A DNA stretch of 13,769 nt. Origin: BRH-c25 sp964574195. GTDB taxonomy: Bacteria; Bacillota; Clostridia; Lutisporales; Lutisporaceae. The stretch covers positions 1-13,769 of the forward strand of contig CAZNMO010000126.1 in assembly GCA_964574195.1 (NCBI GenBank), in the 5' to 3' direction. This document shows positions 7,786 to 13,679 of the stretch, in pieces. Made by a program: the position numbers and the translations under genes. Numbering within the stretch: the first letter of the stretch is position 1; each line of letters opens with the position of its first letter. The notes beneath the pieces were generated by a model, which worked only from the letters and a program-made list of their open reading frames with translations, searched no databases and was not told the origin of the DNA.

Positions 7786-8911
7786 ATCAATATTCAAATA
7801 CAAGGGAATGATGATTCTCCTATTCATTGGACCTACTTTTCTGACTTTGTATTTCGGAGGCATTTATTACAATGATTATGTAAAGGATATACCGATAGCA
7901 GTGCTTGACGAAGACAGTTCAAGCCTCAGCGGCCTTGTAACCAATTATTTTCTGTCGAATGAGCGTTTTGATGTAACAAATTATCCTACGTCGAGAGAGG
8001 AGCTTCAAAAGCTTATAGATGATGGAAAAGTGCAGATGGGTATATGCATACCGGGCGGGTTTGAAAGAGATGTTACTACATACAAGTCATCGCAAATATT
8101 AGCCGTAACTGACGGCAGCAACATTGTTGTCGCGAACAACGCATATGCTCAGGCAACCCTGATTGCACAGTCCATATCGGCAGGAGTAGAGATGAAACTC
8201 ATACAAGGAAAGGGTATGACGCCCCAGACGGCTCAGAATATTGCGCTGGTTTACAACCTCGGCGAGAGAATTTTGTATGATCCTAAGATGACATATATGA
8301 ACTACCTAATAATATGCTTCCTTGCAATATTTTTTCAGCAACTTATGCTGTCATCAATGGGTTCAACATTTATAAGAGACAATGAATATATTGCGGAAGG
8401 AAATGTGGTTCCAAAGATATTGGGCGCTGTTACTGCATGCTTTGTAGGTATATTGCCTTCAACACTTTTAAGCATTTTTACGCTGGTTAATCTTTTTCAT
8501 GTGAAGATGATAGGAAACATGCTCACAGTCATAGTTTTAACGCTGTTTTTTATTATTTCGATTATGGGACCGTCACTCCTTATTGCTTCTGTAGCAAAGG
8601 ACAGAGTGAGATATTCTCAGTTTGAATTTATGCTTTCTCTTCCTACCTTTGTATCAAGCGGTTGCGTATGGCCGATGGACCAGATGCCGAAAGTGCTCGA
8701 AATTATAATAAAAGCTTGCTGGCCTCTGGCAAACTATGCAAAGGTAGTGCAGGAGGTTTTAATAAAGGGCATGAATTTTAAATATGTTATTCCGAATATT
8801 CTTCAATTGGGACTTTTCAGCCTTGTGTGGCTGCCGATAGGAATAGTATGCTACAAAAGAGCATTTAGCGGAGAATTAAGGCAAAGAAATACTGTAGATG
8901 CCGAGTGTTGA
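7751..8911 (+). CDS. ABC-2 type transporter permease (second of pair)
   Basis: A 386-residue membrane protein homologous to the preceding permease. Helix 1 is at about residues 19-40. An extracytoplasmic domain beginning IPIAVLDEDSS follows, with DGSN at 121-124 at almost the same position as in its partner. A cluster of C-terminal helices follows, with SSGCVWPMDQMPKVLEIIIK matching the TTWPV region of the partner. Its ATG lies inside the end of the first permease gene with AAGGAG (7735-7740) ten bases upstream, so the pair is translationally coupled. It is the last gene of the export operon. No terminator follows directly; the first hairpins are at 9274-9288 and 9322-9352, beyond a chloride-channel remnant. 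Confidence 0.92.
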   Translation: MIYLESFKREFKSIFKYKGMMILLFIGPTFLTLYFGGIYYNDYVKDIPIAVLDEDSSSLSGLVTNYFLSNERFDVTNYPTSREELQKLIDDGKVQMGICIPGGFERDVTTYKSSQILAVTDGSNIVVANNAYAQATLIAQSISAGVEMKLIQGKGMTPQTAQNIALVYNLGERILYDPKMTYMNYLIICFLAIFFQQLMLSSMGSTFIRDNEYIAEGNVVPKILGAVTACFVGILPSTLLSIFTLVNLFHVKMIGNMLTVIVLTLFFIISIMGPSLLIASVAKDRVRYSQFEFMLSLPTFVSSGCVWPMDQMPKVLEIIIKACWPLANYAKVVQEVLIKGMNFKYVIPNILQLGLFSLVWLPIGIVCYKRAFSGELRQRNTVDAEC

Positions 8912-8968
8912 TTAATTTTAATAACATGTGCAGTAAAAATTGTAATAATTAATATTTGCCTCCAAAGC

Positions 8969-9229
8969 GGATGGAAAGGCGGAAACTTTTTTCCGATACT
9001 TTTCTGTTCAGTAAGTCTCGGATATGGATTAGCGGGTATTTTTCCGGTAAATGCAGACTTTGCAGTGCTGACGCTCATGTCAGCTTTTGTTTCTGCAGTT
9101 GTAGGTAAACCGATAATAGTTATTGCTATATGTATGATTTTTGCACCGCTGACAGCCATTGTTCCTATTTCGATAGCAGCATTTATAGGTGGTAAAATGC
9201 CTTTTATGAAAAATTTTCGCCATTCGTGA
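8969..9229 (+). pseudogene. 3' remnant of a ClC-family chloride channel gene
   Basis: An open stretch of 86 codons ending at TGA 9227-9229 reads GWKGGNFFPILF at its start. This resembles the helix-N selectivity motif of ClC channels and antiporters (GIFAP in E. coli ClcA). It continues with GYGLAGIFP, AFVSAVVGKPI and FAPLTAIVPISIAAFIGG, matching the last membrane helices of the family. No start codon or ribosome site precedes the similarity. The upstream codons back to the permease stop (LILITCAVKIVIINI) do not look like ClC. About three quarters of a normal ClC protein (usually over 400 residues) is missing, so this is a truncated relic. It happens to lie in the same frame as the second permease, after its TGA. 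Confidence 0.75.
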
Positions 9230-9273
9230 TCATGTTTATAATTTAATTATAGCAATAAGAACAACCTAACAAC

Positions 9274-9288
9274 GCAATCAGAGATTGC
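9274..9288. repeat. Small hairpin GCAATC-AGA-GATTGC
   Basis: Six-base perfect arms (9274-9279 and 9283-9288) with a three-base loop, followed on the plus strand by TGTTTGC. It may be a weak terminator or pause site behind the export operon; the T-run is poor. Confidence 0.35.
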
Positions 9289-9321
9289 TGTTTGCTTCGG
9301 AAATCTTGTTGACCACAATAA

Positions 9322-9352
9322 AAACAAGTGAGCAATATTTGCACACTTGTTT
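9322..9352. terminator. Bidirectional terminator between the export operon and ppnP
   Basis: AAACAAGTG (9322-9330) pairs with CACTTGTTT (9344-9352). Inside, GCAA (9332-9335) pairs with TTGC (9339-9342) around a TAT loop, leaving one A-A mismatch. T-rich sequence follows on both strands (TTTAATTGTTTTTT on plus, TTTTTATT on minus). It can end plus-strand transcripts from the export operon and minus-strand transcripts of the ppnP-like gene, whose stop is 16 bases away. Confidence 0.85.
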
Positions 9353-9367
9353 AATTGTTTTTTGTTA

Positions 9368-9676
9368 TTAATTGTATGAACAGCAGTAATCAACGTAATT
9401 TGATACAATCATTTTAAAACTTGAATTGGCAGGTATGTCATAGCTTTGACCGGATTTATACAATGTGTATGAAGTTTCGCCGGGCAGCATAACCGACATA
9501 TCTCCTCCGAGTATCTCCATAGTTTCCTTAGCTCCTGTATTGAACTCGTATTCACCTGCCATCATGAATCACAGAGTTTTACGCTCGCCGTTTTCAAATA
9601 AAATTGTGCGGCTTGTAACCTTGCCGTCAAAATATACATTTGCTGCTTTAACAACTGTAACATTTTTAAATTCCAT
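9368..9676 (-). pseudogene. ppnP: Pyrimidine/purine nucleoside phosphorylase (PpnP/DUF1255-like) interrupted by in-frame TGA
   Basis: Read through, the frame gives a 102-codon cupin-like protein very similar to PpnP, which splits nucleosides with phosphate into base and ribose-1-phosphate. NVYFDGKVTSRT, MAGEYEFNTG, ETMEILGGDMSVMLPG and the C-terminal DYCCSYN match E. coli PpnP (94 residues) in order. The start at 9676 has AAGGAG at the right distance (plus-strand complement 9683-9688) and a perfect promoter. Codon 36 (9569-9571) is TGA, directly after ERKTL and before FMMAGEYEF. Relatives as I recall them carry glycine there, so one change at 9571 (GGA to TGA) would explain it. The 35-residue and 66-residue halves would not fold as a cupin alone. 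It could be a recent pseudogene, a sequencing error or, less likely, a read-through product. Confidence 0.85.
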
Positions 9677-9703
9677 ACATTTCTCCTTGTTTTTAATAGA
9701 GAA

Positions 9704-9732
9704 ATTATATAAGAAGCGGCAAATGATGTCAA
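9704..9732 (-). promoter_or_regulatory. Consensus sigma-A promoter of the ppnP-like gene
   Basis: On the minus strand TTGACA (9727-9732) and TATAAT (9704-9709) are separated by 17 bases, matching the consensus at all twelve positions. The expected transcript starts about 20 bases before the ATG at 9676. Confidence 0.88.
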
Positions 9733-9770
9733 GAATATTAAAGTTATATTAAACTAAGAGTTTATAAAGT

Positions 9771-10454
9771 TCAGCATTCTTTTCGGAAAGGTTCTTCCCA
9801 CCAACCGTAAGCAATTCTTCCCGAAGCTTTCTGAGTCGGTGTTTCAGGATTTGAAAGAAATATTAAAAATGAGCCGCCTGGAGGAAAAATAAATTTACCC
9901 TGTTCATCGTCAACGATAGTTGTTTCAGGCTGCCCTCTTCTTGCAAAAGCTTTAATCCCTCCTATTGGTTCTCCGGTAACGTTAACTGCATATTGCAATT
10001 TGATTCGAGGCTGAGGAAGAGGGTAGAGGGCAGTATTGGAAGTCGTTACATTGCCGGATTCAAGAGGTGTTCCTGGAGGATTGCTGTTAAACCATATTTG
10101 TGCTCTGAATGGCGATTCGGATACATCGCTGACCGTCCATACGGTCACATGAAGATTTACTCCTGAGCATGGAGGATTATACAAACGTGCCCATGCGCTG
10201 GTGTTTTCACCGAATGTCAGGCTGTCGGCATAGCCGACAAAATATTTGCCTTCGAGTGATTTTGCCAGATTTATTGGAACATCGACAATGTATTTCAACG
10301 AAGGATTATAAAGTGATGAATTATTTTTGTTATATGAAGAGGCACATTCATGAGTGAAGCCTGAATTCATAGGACAATAAAGTATATCAAGGTTTTCATA
10401 GCTTGATTCATGTTGATTTGCTACAGGGTTATTTCCATAATGATAATTGTTCAT
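9771..10454 (-). CDS. DUF6143-like protein of unknown function
   Basis: A 227-residue protein without signal peptide or membrane helix. The N-terminal 55 residues are polar and Asn/Tyr/Ser-rich (MNNYHYGNNP) with cysteines at CPMN and HECASS, and look disordered. The remainder, from about KYIVDVPINLAKSLEGKYFVG, is rich in Trp, Pro, Gly and beta-prone stretches. It includes SAWARLYNPPCSGVNLHVTVW, APFR-like SPFRAQIWFNSNPPGTP, KLQYAVNVTGEP, GKFIFPPGGSFLIFLSNPE and the terminal GWWEEP. I recognise this pattern as the Firmicute family called DUF6143, from memory and not by a search. No function is known to me; a spore or surface role is only a guess. The ribosome site is weak (GGA eight bases before the ATG). 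It runs opposite to the AbrB gene, with divergent promoters between them. No clear terminator follows; the AAACT-AGTTT hairpin at 9751-9763 has five-base arms. Confidence 0.8.
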   Translation of the reverse strand: MNNYHYGNNPVANQHESSYENLDILYCPMNSGFTHECASSYNKNNSSLYNPSLKYIVDVPINLAKSLEGKYFVGYADSLTFGENTSAWARLYNPPCSGVNLHVTVWTVSDVSESPFRAQIWFNSNPPGTPLESGNVTTSNTALYPLPQPRIKLQYAVNVTGEPIGGIKAFARRGQPETTIVDDEQGKFIFPPGGSFLIFLSNPETPTQKASGRIAYGWWEEPFRKEC

Positions 10455-10485
10455 AAATAATTCCAGCTTTCATATATTTTAACTT

Positions 10486-10514
10486 ATTATATGACTTATA
10501 TGTCAGAAAGTTGA
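10486..10514 (-). promoter_or_regulatory. Possible promoter of the DUF6143-like gene
   Basis: The minus strand has TATAAT at 10486-10491 and a poor -35 (TCAACT, 10509-10514) 17 bases upstream. The -10 is perfect and the distance to the ATG at 10454 is plausible, but the weak -35 suggests an activator or another sigma factor. Confidence 0.4.
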
Positions 10515-10531
10515 GACGATAAATAAAAATA

Positions 10532-10559
10532 TGGACAATTGTAAGAAATTGATTATAAT
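10532..10559 (+). promoter_or_regulatory. Upstream promoter candidate for the AbrB-type gene
   Basis: TGGACA (10532-10537) and TATAAT (10554-10559) with a 16-base spacer. A transcript from here would carry the long inverted repeat at 10595-10648 in its leader. Confidence 0.5.
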
Positions 10560-10594
10560 GATTTATGTAAAGAATAAAATGTAAAAAAGCTTTG

Positions 10595-10648
10595 AAGCAT
10601 ATTTTTTATCTGCATGACTTTATAATCATGAATTAAAAAAGTATGCTT
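10595..10648. repeat. Nested inverted repeat between two promoters
   Basis: AAGCATATTTTTT (10595-10607) pairs with AAAAAGTATGCTT (10636-10648) over 13 positions including one G-T pair. Inside the loop, CATGA (10613-10617) pairs with TCATG (10626-10630). The outer arm ends six bases before the -35 of the proximal promoter, so it could be an operator, a leader hairpin in the longer transcript, or a partial terminator. Confidence 0.55.
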
Positions 10649-10654
10649 ATTTTA

Positions 10655-10682
10655 TTGACAAATTATGTATAAAAGGTATAAT
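10655..10682 (+). promoter_or_regulatory. Sigma-A promoter of the AbrB-type gene
   Basis: TTGACA (10655-10660) and TATAAT (10677-10682), both perfect, with a 16-base spacer. Transcription should start near 10689, which rules out the in-frame ATG at 10688 as the start codon. Confidence 0.85.
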
Positions 10683-10735
10683 AAGTTATGCAAGTAATAT
10701 TAATTATACAAATCATACTTAATGGAGATGATATT

Positions 10736-10963
10736 ATGAAGGAACCAAAGGGTAAGCACATATTCGGAACAGTTAAAGTTGGAGAAAAGGGGCAGATTGT
10801 AATACCCAAGGAAGCAAGGGACATATTCAATATTAAGCCTGGAGACAGCTTATTGCTTCTGGGGGATGAAGCACAGGGAATTGCAATTGTTAAAACTGAG
10901 TTATTTCAGCAGTTTGCACATGAAATATTAAATTCTATGAATGGTACATCAGATAATGAATAA
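10736..10963 (+). CDS. AbrB/MazE/SpoVT-family DNA-binding protein
   Basis: A 75-residue transcription regulator. Residues 11-45 carry the swapped-hairpin signature of the family: GTVKVGEKGQIVIPKEARD followed by IKPGDSLLLLGD. The rest (about 46-75) is a short tail ending in a helix rich in Phe, Glu and Asn. Such proteins dimerise through this fold and bind AT-rich DNA. The ATG at 10736 has GGAG (10724-10727) eight bases upstream; an in-frame ATG at 10688 lies at the transcription start and is not used. No toxin gene is beside it, so an antitoxin role is unlikely. It precedes the FAD oxidoreductase by 54 bases with no terminator between, so the two are probably co-transcribed. It may control itself and that gene. 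Confidence 0.9.
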   Translation: MKEPKGKHIFGTVKVGEKGQIVIPKEARDIFNIKPGDSLLLLGDEAQGIAIVKTELFQQFAHEILNSMNGTSDNE

Positions 10964-11017
10964 TCTACAATAATAATTATATTATTATATAGCATTAGTA
11001 TTAAAAGGGAGGTTAAT

Positions 11018-12520
11018 ATGGATAAGAAAAAAGTTGTTATAATAGGAGGTGGCATTGCGGGATTAACATCAGGCATTTATGCCGCAATGACAGGCTTTGA
11101 TGCAGAAATTTATGAAAAGAATAGCATCGTTGGGGGTGAATGCACTGGTTGGGATAGAGAAGGATATCACATTGACAACTGCATTCACTGGATGATAGGA
11201 ACAACAAAAGGGACGGAGCTAAATAAAATTTGGGAACTTACAGGTACAGTAGGAGATGGCATCGAAATTATAAATTCGGATAAAATGTATACTTCTGAAC
11301 TTAATGGTCAAAGCATTACATTGTGGAAAGACGCCGATCGTACGGAACAGGAATTGATTAAGTTGTCTCCAGATGATGAAGTTGAAATAAGAAATCTCAT
11401 GAAATGGTCTAGATTGTCTATGAATATTGAAATTCCAGCAAAAAAACCAACGGAACTTATGAGAGCTTTTGAGATGATTAAATTTATATGTTCTACTGGC
11501 ACTGCATTGAAGCTTTTCAAGGAATTTAAAGGTATGGATACAAATGATCTCATGAATCGTTTCAAGCATCCCCTAATTAGATGCATGATTTCTGACTTCT
11601 GCACAAAAGAATCTTTGGGGTATACATTTCCTATGACTTACGGTAACTTTATAAGTGGAGATGGAGGAATTCCAAGAGGCGGATCAAGAGCGATGGCACT
11701 TAGGATGCAGAAAAAATTCGAAAATTTAGGTGGGAAAGTTTATACAAATTCAAGCGTAGAAAAAATTGTATTCGAAGAGAAAAATAGGGCAAACGGAATA
11801 GTAATCGCTAATGGAAAAAAAATAAAAGCTGATTACATCGTATGTGCATGTGATACGGATTATACCTTTGGGCATTTATTGGATAAATCATATATGCCAG
11901 ATATGTTAAAAGAAATGTACAAAAACAGAAAAGCATACCCTGTTTATGGAATGTTTCAGGTTGCATTTGCAGTTGACTGTGATAAAGATTATGTTGGAGG
12001 AGATAGAATACTTGATTTAAGTGGCATAAAAATTGCCGATTGGGCGGGTGAAAGGCTTACCGTAAAATCATATTCATATGAGCCTGATTTTGCACCGGAA
12101 GGTCGTCAGATAATACAAGTTATGTTGGGACTTAGAGAGGAATCATATGATTATTGGATAGAACTTAATAAAAATAAAGTTGAATACGACAATAAAAAAC
12201 ACGAAATTGCAGATATGCTTATGAAAAAACTTGAAGAAAGATTTCCTGAATACAAGGATAAACTTAAAATACTGGATATCTGGACACCTGTTACATATCA
12301 CCGCTATTGCAATGCTTATAAAGGATACAATCAATCTTTTATGATTACAAAACACAGTGCGAAGAATCCATATCCTTCTGCACATATAAATGGAATTGAC
12401 AATATTGTTCTTGCAGGTCAATGGATTAATCCTCCTGGCGGACTTCCTGGTGCTGCTATCACAGGGAAATTCGCAATCCAAAGAATATTGAGGAAAGAAA
12501 AAAGAAGCATTGAGTTCTAA
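11018..12520 (+). CDS. FAD/NAD(P)-dependent oxidoreductase, phytoene desaturase (CrtI)-like
   Basis: A 500-residue flavoprotein. The N-terminal dinucleotide fold is clear: VVIIGGGIAGL with glycines 10, 11, 12 and 15, followed by acidic E33 at the end of strand 2 and the IVGGECTGW segment that binds FAD in this superfamily. A middle region contains GDGGIPRGGSRAMALRMQKK and the GGKVYTNSSVEKI strand, typical of CrtI/carotenoid-desaturase and related enzymes. The C-terminal motif (about residues 464-491: LAGQWINPPGGLPGAAITGK) closes the FAD site. The ribosome site AAAGGGAGG (11004-11012) is strong. No other carotenoid genes are nearby, so the substrate is open; desaturation or isomerisation of a lipid or isoprenoid is one possibility. 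No obvious terminator follows. Confidence 0.9.
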   Translation: MDKKKVVIIGGGIAGLTSGIYAAMTGFDAEIYEKNSIVGGECTGWDREGYHIDNCIHWMIGTTKGTELNKIWELTGTVGDGIEIINSDKMYTSELNGQSITLWKDADRTEQELIKLSPDDEVEIRNLMKWSRLSMNIEIPAKKPTELMRAFEMIKFICSTGTALKLFKEFKGMDTNDLMNRFKHPLIRCMISDFCTKESLGYTFPMTYGNFISGDGGIPRGGSRAMALRMQKKFENLGGKVYTNSSVEKIVFEEKNRANGIVIANGKKIKADYIVCACDTDYTFGHLLDKSYMPDMLKEMYKNRKAYPVYGMFQVAFAVDCDKDYVGGDRILDLSGIKIADWAGERLTVKSYSYEPDFAPEGRQIIQVMLGLREESYDYWIELNKNKVEYDNKKHEIADMLMKKLEERFPEYKDKLKILDIWTPVTYHRYCNAYKGYNQSFMITKHSAKNPYPSAHINGIDNIVLAGQWINPPGGLPGAAITGKFAIQRILRKEKRSIEF

Positions 12521-12628
12521 TTCTATTTGAATTTTTAGATAAGCTTGAAAAATAAGTTAATTATTTGTATCAGAGTTTTGAAAGAACTGTTAAATTATTG
12601 AAATTATTACAAAATTAATAAATTGTTA

Positions 12629-12657
12629 TTGTACAATATTATATTTATATGTATAAT
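12629..12657 (+). promoter_or_regulatory. Sigma-A promoter of the lytic transglycosylase gene
   Basis: TTGTAC (12629-12634) and TATAAT (12652-12657) with a 17-base spacer; a second TATAAT follows at 12660-12665. The expected start is about 35 bases before the ATG at 12699. Confidence 0.65.
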
Positions 12658-12698
12658 AGTATAATACAATTGAATTAGAGTACAAAGTTGGAGAAAAT

Positions 12699-13457
12699 AT
12701 GACTATAGAAATTGTTAACAATAATAGAGTTTACAAAGATAATTTAAAATTGAAAAATTCAAATAAAGCGGCAACACGAAATGTTAAATTTTATGATGTA
12801 TTAGATCCGAAGCTATCAAAAAATAATGAACAAGGTCTTGATGAGATTTTTGAGAAATCAGCAGAAAAGTATAATGTTCCTGTCAATTTGTTAAAATCAG
12901 TAGCAAAGGCCGAATCAAACTTTAATCCTAAAGCCGTGTCCAAAGCAGGTGCTCAGGGAATAATGCAACTGATGCCTGCTACAGCGAGAGGCTTAGGGGT
13001 TACTGACTCGTATGACCCAGAACAGAACATTATGGGCGGAGCTAAATATTTGAGGCAGATGCTGGACAGGTTCGACGGAGATATTGAACTATCCTTGGCA
13101 GCATACAATGCAGGACCGGGCAATGTTTTAAAATACGGAGGGATACCTCCCTTTGCAGAAACACAGAATTATGTCGCAAAAATTAAAAGCTATTGCGGCG
13201 ATAATATTCCTGTGATAGATACATATTCTCAAGGCGGCGCTTATGCAAAATCTTTGAATGGAGCAGATGTATTGAGCGATGACGCTTATAAGCGGGTTGG
13301 AGAGCTTCTCAACTCCATAGAGAGCTCAGACTTCACTGAGCTGTTAAGCAGCATGGGGATTGATTCGAAGGAATATGCGATGATGATGGAAATGTACAGA
13401 TGCAAGGTTCAAATGGGCATGTATGACAATAACAGCACGGATTTTGAAAACCTATAA
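12699..13457 (+). CDS. Lytic transglycosylase (SLT domain) without signal peptide
   Basis: A 252-residue peptidoglycan-cleaving enzyme of the soluble lytic transglycosylase type, which cuts between MurNAc and GlcNAc to leave a 1,6-anhydro product. The catalytic domain covers about residues 47-165. It shows Glu72 in VAKAESNFNPKAVS (the general acid), GAQGIMQLMP at 84-93 and LAAYNAGPGNV at 133-143. The first 45 residues are polar and carry no hydrophobic signal segment. The C-terminal 85 residues (about 168-252) are acidic, with no cell-wall-binding repeat that I recognise. GGAG (12690-12693) lies five bases before the ATG. Unsecreted SLT proteins of this size are known in Firmicutes, including near flagellar genes, but no such genes are here. 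How it reaches the wall is unclear. Confidence 0.92.
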   Translation: MTIEIVNNNRVYKDNLKLKNSNKAATRNVKFYDVLDPKLSKNNEQGLDEIFEKSAEKYNVPVNLLKSVAKAESNFNPKAVSKAGAQGIMQLMPATARGLGVTDSYDPEQNIMGGAKYLRQMLDRFDGDIELSLAAYNAGPGNVLKYGGIPPFAETQNYVAKIKSYCGDNIPVIDTYSQGGAYAKSLNGADVLSDDAYKRVGELLNSIESSDFTELLSSMGIDSKEYAMMMEMYRCKVQMGMYDNNSTDFENL

Positions 13458-13481
13458 CTATGAATTGAATAAACAGTTTAG

Positions 13482-13522
13482 ATGACTTTTTCATGTATAA
13501 AGACATGAATGAGTCATTTTTT
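13482..13522 (+). terminator. Strong Rho-independent terminator after the transglycosylase gene
   Basis: A 15-base arm (13482-13496) pairs with 13503-13517 with one G-U pair and one T-T mismatch: ATGACT with AGTCAT outside and CATGT with ACATG inside, around a six-base loop. It is followed by a run of T to 13522. It lies 24 bases after the stop codon. Confidence 0.9.
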
Positions 13523-13557
13523 ATATAATAGGATATATAATAGGATATATAATGGGA
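13522..13557. repeat. Three tandem 12-bp repeats, each containing TATAAT
   Basis: The unit TATATAATAGGA occurs at 13522-13533 and 13534-13545 exactly, and at 13546-13557 with one change (TATATAATGGGA). It lies directly after the terminator and about 120 bases before the staygreen-family start. Each unit holds a -10-like TATAAT. Copy number could vary by replication slippage; any effect on expression is speculative. Confidence 0.8.
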
Positions 13558-13582
13558 GATGCTAGTGGCAATCCAGTAAATA

Positions 13583-13611
13583 TTGATTTAAAATCACCAT
13601 ATAGTTACAAT
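13583..13611 (+). promoter_or_regulatory. Possible promoter of the staygreen-family gene
   Basis: TTGATT (13583-13588) and TACAAT (13606-13611) with a 17-base spacer match the sigma-A consensus at four and five positions. The transcript would have a leader of roughly 60 bases before the ATG at 13680. Confidence 0.4.
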
Positions 13612-13679
13612 TTCATATATTATCTTATGAGTATAAAAGTAAAAAATATAAATTCAAATTTTTTAAGAGAGGTAATAAT

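Noticed and set aside
8851..9159. Antisense open frame across the permease end and ClC remnant
   Set aside because: The plus strand carries recognisable ClC motifs here; the antisense frame has no family resemblance and is a shadow.
9237..9251. AT-only palindrome TATAATTTAATTATA
   Set aside because: Seven-base A/T arms are common by chance in DNA this AT-rich, and nothing near it suggests a role.
9569..9571. TGA as selenocysteine or tryptophan codon in the ppnP-like gene
   Set aside because: TGA works as an ordinary stop elsewhere in the window, the position is glycine in relatives as recalled, and no SECIS-like structure was evident by eye; a nonsense change is simpler.
10688..10735. Upstream ATG for the AbrB-type gene
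   Set aside because: It lies six bases after the -10 box, at the expected transcription start, and the added residues do not match the family.
10736..10963. Antitoxin of a toxin-antitoxin pair
   Set aside because: The neighbour is a 500-residue flavoenzyme, not a MazF, PIN or RelE-type toxin.
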